Origin: Holacanthus passer
Lineage: Eukaryota > Chordata > Actinopteri > Pomacanthidae
Length of the DNA: 64,000 nucleotides
Direction: 5' to 3'
NCBI GenBank assembly: GCA_025331565.1
Contig: JAFREQ010000041.1
Span: forward strand, 434,001 to 498,000
Position numbers and translations under genes: made by a program. Every line of letters starts with the position of its first letter. Position 1 is the stretch's first letter. The notes below the pieces were generated by a model. It did no database searches. It was not told the DNA's origin and worked only from the letters and a program-made list of their open reading frames with translations. Shown here piece by piece: positions 12,601-24,600 of the stretch.

Positions 12601-15600
12601 TTTTCTGCTTATGCTGCTGGTGCATATAGTCTTACATTGGTTTCCCTGGTGCATCAGAGGGGTCGCTGCAGAAGGGTTCCTGGAAAGTGGCCTCCGACAT
12701 CTCCAGGTCCAAAAGAGTGCTGAGGATCTCCTCTCGGCTTGGAGGGGACATGAGGGGCTTGAGAATGTGGGCTCCACCTCCTGCCCCCCGGAGCAGCTGG
12801 CTTGCCCTCACCTGGGATAGTGAGCTGATGGAGCGTGGAGAGCTACTGGGTGTGGTGGATGTGAGTCCATCAATACCCTCCAGAAGCTCCCCTGTAGGGG
12901 AGCCCTCATGGTCGACAAATGATGCAGAACTTAAAGGCAAAGGTAGGACAGGGTCGACAGAAAAAAGCAGCTCTTTTCTTTCACAGTGAAAGTCTTGAAA
13001 AGGGCTGAGCGTATGGGCTTTACCTAAAGAGAAGTCCCACTCTCTGCCCTTGATTTTCTCAGATTCGAGGAATGTAAGATGATTCGATACAGACTCCCCG
13101 TTTTCAGTTCTATCAAAGAGGTCAGGACTGACAGGCCTTGCTTTGTGCCAGTCACAGCCTCTTTGTAGCTCCTCTCCAGGACCAAATAGCCTATCAAGTT
13201 TCTTCTCAAAGCCCAGTGTCTGAGCGGATACAGCTTCCTGGCTGACATCACTCAGGAACTTAACTGGTAAGTTTTTATCAGTCAGGACAAACTGACTGCT
13301 GCTGTATGGACTGGAGAATTCTGTCTGGTCAATGGCATTTATATCAAAGGTATAGTTGTGTGGGAGCTCTGGTGACAAGCTGTCCTCTATGAAATTACAG
13401 CTGTCCAGGCCTGGGTCTGACGGGAAGATGGGGCAGTCATCTGAAATGTTGCCTTCCTGCTTCACTGACAGATTTGGCTGAGTGTTGCTTGCCTTTCCTT
13501 TCCTGATTCTGGGCTTTTTATCCTTGGGAGTGGTAGATTTTGGGGCCCTGGGTTTCCGAGGAGTGGTGGAGGGAGCTCTTCTGGATTTAGCTAGTTTATT
13601 TGTGGGATCTAGTAGTGCTGTGGCCTGAGCCATGGCAGTGGAGTGGCTGTCTGTACCAACCACTTGTAAAGGAAGGGCCTGTCCCTGCTGCCTCTTCTGG
13701 AGAAGCTGTTTGAGGACAGCCAAGCCAGAAGGTGTCTCAGAGAGAATGGGGATTTCCCCATTCTTAGGCCCTGAGTGTGGGGAGGCTGCTGCTAGTTGGG
13801 CTTCTTTATTGTCTTCCAGTAAGGGTCTACCAGCCAGAGCAGGTGGAGGAGTAGTCTCCTCCTGTGAAGCCTCTGCCTTCACCAACGTGGTCTGACAACC
13901 TTGCTGCTTCAGCTGAGGCGATGCTGAAAAGCTTTGGTTGACCTCCATGATAGAAGTCTCACAGTCCTCAACCTTTGGTTCTATAGACTGAGCTACTAAG
14001 TCTGATATAGATGCAGTCTGGGAACTGCTCTGGCTGTTGCCATCTGTGTTCACTGGCTGCTGAAATGGAGGGACCTCTTGAGAGGAACTCTCAGAAGGAG
14101 GTAGCTCTTCCGCTGGGAAAAGGAGCTGAGAGCTGTCTTTATTTGAATCATGGCTTTTGGGTTCCTCAGTCTTCTTTTTGCGAGACTTTCTTGTGGTGGT
14201 TGTAGAAATGGTGACCGGATCTTCAGCAGTGTCTTTAGCTTTCTTCCTCTGTCTTGAAGTAGCACCACTACTTTGTTTGGATTTCTCTGTTTTGGGTTCC
14301 TCTTCCTCTGGAGCCTTATCAGCAGACTTACTTACTTTCCTTTTAGTGTCTCTAATTTTCTTAGGTTTGGCAGTTTGACACTTATTTTGTGCTCCTTTGG
14401 TTGAAGATACTGTGTGAGGCTTGTGAAAAGCAGAACTAAAACATGGGTCACTGAGTGGATTTATCAGCTGTTCTGAACTCCTGGTGTCCATAAGAGGGTC
14501 ACTTGGGGACCAACAGCGTGGAGGTGTTGAGTCTGTAGGGCTTGGGGATCTATCAGAGAGGTAGCCCAACTCTACCATGACATCACTATACTCAATGCCA
14601 TGGTCATCAGCTCGCTCACAGTAACATGGCTGAGGGGGCGGTAGAGAGGGTAGAATTGGGCCTGTCTGACTGCCTTTAATCCTTTTGACCCTTTCAGACT
14701 GTTTGACCCGAGGTTTGGATGAGTTGCAGACTGTTTTCTTATTTGTGGAGTTGACTTTTGCCTTTCTTTTGGGGTGTTTTTTGGCCTTTGGCTCAGTGAC
14801 GGGAAACTTGACAGCAGTGGACTCTGGAACCTTCGGCCAGAAATCCTTGAGAGGGGCCAGTTTATTGTATTGCTCTAGCTTGTCTGGCGTCAGTAACACC
14901 AACTGTTCCTCTGCATTCACTTTACACATCTTCACCAGCATGTTTTTCTGTCCTTTGAACCTGTTAATAATAATATACTTGATGATGATAGGGGGTTCCT
15001 TCTTGCGCCGTTTCTGGTATTTTACGTCCTGCCCACTGGGGACATTTGTGTCCTTGAGTCGTTCTTTGACAGAGGCTGAATTTTTATAACGAGTTGCACC
15101 TGAGTGTTCTCCATCCTCGCCGTCATAGACCATCTTCCGCTTGGCCCTCAGGGTGTACTTACTACCAGGCAGAGCTGAAGGTTTAGTACAGGTCACTTTA
15201 GCTGATAAATCTTGTAGTGGGCTTAATCTATCCTCTGCTGATTCTTTAGCTTCTTCAGAAAAACTGGAAACAGTGGTGGCAGGGGGCTCTGAAAGAGGTT
15301 TTGCCGGTTCATTTTCAGACCAATCCTCACTTTCTGGTTCCTCCTTCGTGATTTGTTCTCCCTCCATGATTAGCCCATCATTAATTGATTCAGCCTCTTT
15401 AATTGGCTTATCTTCCAAAACTGGCACCTCGGGGTCTGCAGCCACAGGAGAAACAGGTGTGATTGAGGTGAGGCCAGAACTAACCTGGCTGTCAGAGGTA
15501 GAGCTTTCAACTATGTTTAATTTGCTCCTATGTCCCACCATTCCCAACCTTTTTTTATTCACTTTTAGCCGAGATCTGCGAGGTTGGGCCTGTTCTATCT

Positions 15601-18600
15601 CACTGCAGGAATCAGCCAGCTTTTTGCTCCCAGCTTTCTTCCTACTGAGGCAATTTGAGAGGATGACGCTGGGGAAAAACTTGTAGTGTGCCTCCTGCTG
15701 GGCCACTATAGTCCTCTCAGTCTTATTTTCCTGATAGTCCTCGTACCTGATTTTGAGTTCACCAACATCTCCCTCCTCGCTATCTTGGCCCATTTCTTCC
15801 TCCTGAGGATCAAGAAACTCATCCTCCTCCATGGGTGACGGGGATGAAGAGATGTTCCTCAGGATGGGGCTTTTACTGTCTTTCGGGCTTAGCTCCAGCT
15901 CTGTCTTAGCCGAGCAGTTTCTCAGCTCTGAGTAACAGAGCGAGAAGGTCCTGTGGTTCTGAAGAATGGACAGACAATTCGTTTCTACATTCTTTATGCT
16001 GCCGTACTTCTTCCTGTTTTTGGTGACCTTTCCGTTACCAAATGGGAAACTTTCTAGGTCTGTCTTATCCAAAGCTATGGAGGTTTTCTTGTCATAGGTG
16101 TACAGGGGTCGTATGTCCTCTTTGTCTACACAGATGGCAGACACCTCAGGGTGATTGGCTATATTACAGGGAATAGGGTGTTTGACCGGTGGGATGTATG
16201 GGATTTCTTTATTAACCTTGAACCCTGTTGAACATTCACTACTGTCCTGGCTGCTTTTTGATTGAAAGTGCTTGTCATGTGGTTGCTCCGTGTCCAGCAC
16301 ATGAACTGGTCTGTGCTCAGGGTGCTTGCACTCCAGAAGGATCTTGGCTGAGGAAGGTGGCTCCAGTTGAACAGTTTCCCCAGAGAAGGGATTTCTTTTC
16401 CCGAGCAACTTTTCTGTGACTATGAGAGAAGACTGGGTCCTGGAGCCACTGTCCGTTAAGGACGAATCTATGGATACAAAAGAAGGGAGAGAAGAGGCAC
16501 CTTAATAAGAGTTACCAGCAGCAAGACAGGGATTAAAATCTCAATTTTTTTCTATATATACTTGTTTTTTTTCTTCAAATCAAGATTAAACATATTCTTT
16601 TAAAAATAGATGTATTAATAATTGAAGGAAATGACTTAACGGGCCATACTGACAAACATTCCAAGGCTAAAAGTAGTTCCTTACTGGCTCAGTTAGGACA
16701 AAATCCTAAACATATGCACCACATCAGTGCTAACTTTTGGGCTGTTTGGCTTTTATTCTAAGAGTTCACACAGCATTTCACACACTTGTGAAACACCAAT
16801 CACTGCAGACATGCAGTAGCGAGTAGATTGATTCATAAAACAGGGTCAATCCCACCCCTTCTCTTAGTTGAGGAGTTCTCTTTGTTCCTTATAAAAAGCT
16901 CCTTTGTGAATACGGCCCTTGAAATTCAGTTCTAATTAGGAACTGGCTGCAGTGCTACTACAACTAATTAGACTGCAAACTTTTTGTATGACAATTCCCA
17001 TTGTCTATTCTCGGGTCTGACATTTAAAACAGAGCAATTTTCATGTCCTTTATTTCTCTCATCTTAAGTTTCAGGAGGCAGCTTGTCCCTCATTGACTGC
17101 TGTTCAAAGACAGCTCTATTTGTATTGATGACGTGTTTGTTATGCCATTAGTTCAGGTGAGTTAATGATGAAAATATTTATGAATTGAATGACTTGAGTG
17201 TGGCCAATTAAACCTTGGCTACAGAGGAAACAGAAATGCTGTACAAATACTACCTTAGAAAGTCAACTGCTATGAAAGTGTATATAATCATATGGTGCTG
17301 AATTCTAGTTTGTGTATATGCACAGCAGCTTTGTGTTTTCCATATATTTACATACTATGGGTGTAATTAGCCAACGTTAGGCAATGTTGCAAATCAATGA
17401 GCAGGACTTCTTTATGGCAATATTGAATTTTTATGTGATTGTTGGATCAGTTGACAGTTGTTGCCTAAGGTGGCAATACAAGCAAACTCTTTAATCACAC
17501 TAAGATGAAACATGTCTATGAGTACAAGGACTGCCAGCAGCTCTGGCATTAATATAAAAAGACAATTTCATTAAAAAAGAACACTGAAGCCATCATAAAA
17601 AATTTGAGCAAATGGCACACTTATGTACATATACATATGTATTTTGTAGTATATATATGTCTGCAGTTTTCACCTACAATGTAGAAAATAATACAAATAT
17701 AGAAAAGTCATTGAATGTGAACGTGCCCAACTCTGCTTTAACAGCTACTGTAAAGTTTAGTAAGAATTAATTAATAGTAACTCAAACTCCAGGGAATCAA
17801 TTACAATACCAGAGTCTTGCACTATATTAAGCTCCCTCATGATGAAATTAGATCTTGCAGCCAGAACCTAGCATCAACACAACTTGTTACTGTGCAGATG
17901 CTGTCTGATTTGTTTTCTGAAATTTGTGATGAAACGTGAAGCAGCAGGGGATGCAATATAAGCGTCAAAGCAAACTGACATTTAAGTGCTGCCTTAGTAT
18001 GGTCTCAGCATGAAATGACTCACCGCTGCTCTCGTCTGCAGCCCCGTCAAGCTGAGGGATGGACAGGTTGGCGAACAGAGAGCTATTCCCACTCCACTCC
18101 ATATCTTCGTCAGAGGACTCCTGGTGCTCGTCACTGAAGCCGTCCTCTGGCTCCTTCACGCTGGGCCTGTACACACAGGAATGACAAGAACACTAATTAA
18201 ACAATGCAGAGGGACAGCTCACTGTGGATGACCTTCATCTGCTGTGAGTCTGCTGGCTTGTGTTTGTACTGAAGCATGAGCACACAGTCCATGGGGAGAA
18301 TTTCTAACCCCTATTGATTGCCCTAGACTATTTACTATCAGAATTGGGCCAAATTTCTGCCAGATCAGCTGTTGCTTGACATTCAGGTTCAGTTTTGAGG
18401 CATAATTATTTGCCCATACAATCAACAAGCTGGCAGTTGGACAGTTGGATGGATTTCTGGCAGTTGGTGTTACAGACGCCAGACAAGCTAGAGCAATACA
18501 ATAAACTGGCCCCTCTCAAGGATTTCTGGCCAAAGTTTTCAGAATTCACTGCTGTCAAGTTTCCCGTCACGGAGGCAAAGGGCAAAAAAACCCCAAACAA

Positions 18601-21600
18601 AACCCAAACAAAAATTTGATCAACTGTCTTGAAGTTAAAGCAGTCACCGTCATATGATCTCCTGCATGGCTATTGTCAAAACATCCGTTAGAAACTGTGA
18701 GTTTGTTTCAACATCATTGGAGTAGTTGTTGTGGCTGACTGTAGTCTTGACAGAGACTGTGCTGTGATAAAATTACTGCAAATCAGACCTTGGACATTCT
18801 ATTCTTTTTTTAAAGATTTTTTTTATTGGACAGATTGAGAGTGAAGAGGTAGACAGGAAGTAGGGGTAGAGAGAGGGGGGCACGCCATCAAGTCAGCAGC
18901 ACTTATAGGGCATTTGGCTACAAAGAACAGAACAAAAAAACTTGCCTTCTTAAAGATGAGTTCTCAGGAGGCTCATTGTCCCACCGCTGTGACATGATCA
19001 TGCTGAGCTCAGCCTCTTCCTTGTCTAGCTCTGGCCCTGCCTCCTCCTCATCGCTGTTGCAGTGGTAGCTCCTGGCACCAGGAAGTGACTGGGACTGGGA
19101 GTTCTGCCTAACAGGGGTCCTGCAGAAACCATCGTCCTCCAGGCCAACCAGCAAATCAATGATGGCGTGGTCTTGGCTGCTGTCTGCATACACAACAAAA
19201 AGAAAGCATTTAAAATAATCATAATAACTTCATTTGTACAGCACCTTTCAAAACTACCGCTACAAAGTGAATCTTTGATCGAATGCCCTCTATCTTGTCT
19301 ATATAAAAGGTTAAAAAAAGTCTGTATTTGAGGCAGCAGGGACACCAGGAGAATCAGGGTAGAATAAATGGTCAATGGTCTAAAACAAGAACCTAGGCTT
19401 GTGCTGGTTGGTGGTGATAAGGTCTGAAAAATATTTTAGTCATGCATCTTTAATTCCACTGTTATAAGAATGTAATAAAAATTTCATAAACTCATAGTGT
19501 ACTGAGAGCTTTGATTTCTTCCACAGTCCCTCAGCCTTCCTGCACTCCCTTTTTATACCACAGATTCTTTCAGTAATCCAAGGTGATACAAAAGATGATT
19601 TGGATTCAGCTTTGCATTTTAGTGGAGCAAAATTATTTAAAGCAGCTGCTTACAGAAGCAGTTCACTAAATCTTTATTGTTTCATAGCAAAAACTTCACA
19701 AACAACGAGGAAAATCTTGAAGCACTAGTGTCATTAAAGATGTGTCAACAAATTTCAGGCTTATGAGATTCCCGTTCATATAAAACACACAATTAAAAGC
19801 AAGACATAGATGGTCAGAGATAAAAATGTCCCTTAAAAACAGAGATGATAGATCCAGACTCAAAGTAAAAAGTACAATGATCTACATTGTACTTTTTACT
19901 AACCCATATTTATTAATGCCCAGTGTATTATTACAGTAGGAGATGATGGCATCAACAGAATAAACAGTAGGAGACAGGAGTCCAGAGGAAAAAACACTAC
20001 ATCAATTACGTCCAAGCAACAACTTTAAGCCTGGCCGCACATTAATTGATTAAGTCAAAGTGATAAACTGGCTTAACCTTTTCAACCCTCTGCTGTTTTT
20101 GCTTGGTTTTCATGGCCTTTATTTACAGGCTTTTATGTCTAATTTTAAACACAATGAAGGGAGAGAAAGTGAGCTGTGACTGGAGCTGTGTGTAGATCAA
20201 GTGGCTACCATACCTAACAAGGGAGAGTGGTTGGATGTCTGGGAGAGCGGGAGGAAGGTCTGACTGTTCTCCAGGAGGCTCAAGATCGCCTCCTCATCAA
20301 CGATGGCCTCCTCCGGGATTTTACCACTGCTCCTCACAGTGTCTGGGATCGGGGGGCAGAAAAGAGCACTGTTAGCATCACTGAAAGTTCACACTTCAAG
20401 CGCAAGGCAGACCACGACTGGATTGACATAATTTTAAAAGAGAGGTCCATCAACACACACGCACACACACACGTAGCAGTAACACGACGGTTCAGCATGA
20501 GGTCAATGTGTGTGTGCCACTGCTATCCCTGGCAGCCTCTATGCTCCTGCGGGAGCCTTGGCAGAGAGAATGCCAGCAGATTAGGCTAATGCTAATCACA
20601 CAATCACACAGTGTCACACTTTGAACCCTTAACACAGTGGGAGCGACAGGGAGGGGAAAAAAAAAAAAAGACAAATGTCACTTTCACCAACTACCTCTCC
20701 TACCAACCACACAATCAGAGAACCAGGGCAAGAGGTAGAAAACAAATGCACCTCAATGACAAGTTCAACCATCAGTGACAATAATTATTCTCATCATCTT
20801 GCTGTCTGTTTTATAAGATATTACATAAAAAGAATAGGGAAATATAGAGGGTAACCTATAGCTGCTTGGTACAGCTTGGCAGCTTTCTCCCTTTCTAAAA
20901 CACCAGATATATTTTTTGTGATCTAACAGAAAACAAAGTGAACGAACAGATATAATGATTACTTTGCTATTAATGATGGGCAATAGGCAGCCTTCAGATG
21001 GTCACTCTGTAAACAAAATGATATAAGTAAAGGTCTAATAATGTACAACACAACCAGCTTGTGCTGCAAGATATTATGAAATGGGTCAAATCTGATGAAT
21101 AATAAATCCACCTTTAGTTCTTGAAGAAACAATGTCTCACATTAGGTGAATTTAGTACTGACAGATCTAGTCAAAAGCTCCAGAGCAGCTGATAAATGGG
21201 CCCTGAGGCGAGATGGTTTTGTATGCCATTTTCAAGGTCTAGGACTTCTCACCATGAATGATGTAAAGTTCAAACATCTACAGTTCCATGGCAACTGAGT
21301 ATGTTTAATCTGCTGATAATGATCTGCTCTTCCCAAGGTTACTGCCTTTTCTTTTTCAAGTGAAGGGGTTTTTCACTATACCAATCAAGGTCTAGGGAAT
21401 GTCATAAGGTGTCATATGCTGTGCTGCCGATTGTAAAACCCTTTCAAGCAAATTTGTGATTTTGGGCTACATAAATAAAACTGACTTGACTTGAGGGCTG
21501 TGTGTTATACAGATTTTCTATTTCAGCATTTTCCCAGCAAAGGTTTGATACATTCCCAGTGGTAGGGTTTCCTCACCTTGCTGCGAGTCACTGTGCACCT

Positions 21601-24600
21601 CCACAGCATTAGCGGGGGTACATGGCAGTCCCTCAGGGGTGAGGGGGTCAGAATGGAGAGTAAGCTCACCGGGGAAATCCTCTTCATCCCCATCGCCAAC
21701 AGATGGTCCTTGTGTCCTGAGCAGTGACAGACAGAAATGAATTAATAATAAGAGTTACTTCATTCTTTATACGTTCTTGAAGGATCCTTGAAGGCTCGAG
21801 GATTCTGGGAACAAACAGGTTATAATTTATTGCACACAAAAAGCACAAACTTTGATTCATTAATAAAAACAGCTCACATCATAGTAGTGCCCTAATAGTA
21901 ACAATCTAAATTAAGCATATACACAAAACAAGTACACAGATGCTTTAAACGAGTATGAGCATCAGCAGTGCTGTCAGCTTGGCTGTTACCTGAATCACGA
22001 AGCAGAGGACCTTCTGGTATCTGCCCTCATGCAGTCATGTTTTATTAGCATCTCTTTACTGTGGGTCTTAATCAGGGGAAGTGCTCTGTTTACTCTGTGT
22101 GTATGTGTACACAGAGGTGGCGTCTGAGTCTGTGGGTGGCTGGATGTGTGGAGAGTGTCTCTTGTCTGGTAAGTGTGTGTGCGTGTGTGTGTGAGCATAT
22201 GAGAGTGTGTGCAGCCAAGTGGTGTGTGTCTGTGTGCTGGAGAGGGAATATGAATGGAAAACAGGCAGGCAGCCAACTTGGGCTTTGTATCCCTCCAGAT
22301 TGCTCTCAGCTACAAGCCGCCTATCACACTCCCTTACCCACGCTGCCCTACTGCATCGCCTAGCAACTCACCACTTAGTGACTCTGAAATATTGAAATAT
22401 AGACCAGGCAGACGATCGCCGCTCGCAAGTGGAACACATTTTACAGGAACAGTGTTAAAAAAAGAAAGAGAAGAGTTCCATTTTAGGTGCTACCTCTAAA
22501 CTGATCCAACCCCCGAAAGAAACCTTTTTTGATCTGATTAAATTGCAGAGGCTTGAAGATTAGAGCCTTGTGCCCCAGAGGTTGCAGGTTTAAATTCAAC
22601 AATGAGCAGGAGAAACTGAATATGAATTGCCTTCAAATTGCCTCAAGCTACTGATTCCACCCCCTGTTGCTCCTGTGACTGTAGGCATGCATGGCCAACT
22701 TTCTCTGGATAAATTCAAGCTTAGAAACACATTTTGATGAAACACGCTGAAAACACTGGGGGCGGCTGTGTGGACAGACAGGTGAAGCTGCATAACACCA
22801 TGTCTGAGACCAGCAGCAACACTTCTGAGGAGTCGGTCCAGACAGGGACAGCACAAACCGACAGGACAAACACTATACTGTATTTACTGAGATGTCACAG
22901 CTATATGCTCATCTTTTCACTTTAAATGATGAATGAGCTGAATGCTTCTTGATCTAAATGATAAATGCAACCTGGTAGCGTGGCTGTTAAATGATGAATG
23001 ATTTTCAGAGGCGATGAATGATGAAAACATGGCAAATATATGAAATCAATGTGCTTTGAGTTTTTAATCAGCTGATGTCTTGCTGCTATTCCAGAGTCAG
23101 AGGCTAGGATGACAGCAAGAGAGGTTTTACTGCAGTCTCATTGTCATTCAGAGACTTTGTTCTGCCGGGTGGTGTGAGGAAAGGCCTCCAGAGAGTCAGC
23201 GTGCACGTGCCACTGTCTGGCTGTCTCTTAATTAGTCTGCTAGCTAACGACTTTAGAGGCAACGAGGGAGGGAGCCTGGCAGGCGTCGGGAGATTACTGC
23301 AGCGATTAACACATTTCGCCACCAAGCCACGCCCCCCTTGCTGCCTTTACTGACTCTGCTTTGCTGTGAGAGTTTGAATGATGCAGCTGAGGAAGAAGAA
23401 CTACAAGGAGGACGAAAGAGAGAGGAAAGACAACCTCCTACTGAGGGAATAGAAAGTCTTCGTCCCCCACTTCGTCCTATTATGCACAACATTGTGTAGT
23501 TAGGCTACTTGTTAGGACAACACCATGCTCAATGAAGGAGAGGTATTATAATAAACATGATGACCCTGCTCGATGTTTTGTTATCTATCAATACTCGCTG
23601 GCAATAATGGACCATGTTTTATGGTCTAAAGCAGTGGTCCCCAACCTGGGGGTCAAGATCCCACTAGGGGTCGCAAGATGATTTTGAACAGATGAAAGGA
23701 TAAGGACCAGAAATAATATATATATGCCAAAATTCTACAGTTCCCATTTTTCTACTTTACCTCTGCAGGCCTCTAAAAATAAAGACTGCTTTTACTTTGT
23801 GGTTTAATTGGTCATAACCAGTAGACCTATGCAAACAGAGATGAGGTGTCCTATTGTAAGTAGATATGGCTGAATATTTTGTTGAAGATATCGATATTTT
23901 GTTGAAGTTTAAAAAATCTGATAACAATATATTGGATGGTATTTTTTGATTATGATATCTAATATCTATAACAATCTTGATACAAATTCCTGAAAGATTT
24001 TTTAAAGATTTGAAAGATTCTGACCACGATTGTTACCAAGCAGGACATTTTACACTGTAAAAAAAATCGATAGCCAGTACTCTCTGATGGAAAAACTATG
24101 TAATGATGACACTGGTATAGATCCACCAACCAGGTTTGAGATGCAAATCTGCAGTTCTTTAGAACCAACAGAAACCACAGTGTTGGCCTTTATAGAATTA
24201 GATATTTTTCGCAACCAAGAATAATCCATATTTACCACAGCATTTTGTGAAGGGCAGGGTGGAGTAAGGTGGAAGTAAGAAATAGGAACAAATAACATCC
24301 AGTTAGAATGAGAAACCAGAAAATGAAAACTGAGGTTTATGAAATACATTTGATGTAATGTTTGGTAATGAAAGCAAAGACCATAAAAATGCTCACATTC
24401 AACTTACATAGTGAATAGGTTGCTTTTTTTTGCACAACAGAGGGAAAGACTGAAAACATGCAAAGATAAAAAAAGTAAAAAAGGATGAAAAGGGAAAAGA
24501 AATGAGAAATGTCCAACAAAGCCTGCAGTGCCAAGTGAGTCCTCGAGAATGCAGCAACAACAGTAGTGCATAACAGAGGATGGGGGAAGCCAACAGAAAG

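Noticed and set aside
15141..15686. Plus-strand 181-codon open frame opposite exon 13
   Set aside because: It is antisense to conserved REV3L coding sequence, has no similarity to a known protein and is expected from codon bias of the long exon. The same applies to 11237-11839 and 14685-15089.
18395..18619. 74-codon open frame as a separate small gene
   Set aside because: It is explained by the inverted duplicate of exon 13 plus flanking intron sequence, and it has no signals of its own.
22540..22620. Possible tRNA-like B box
   Set aside because: The GGTTTAAATTC match is isolated, with no A box or element ends, so it is too weak to annotate.
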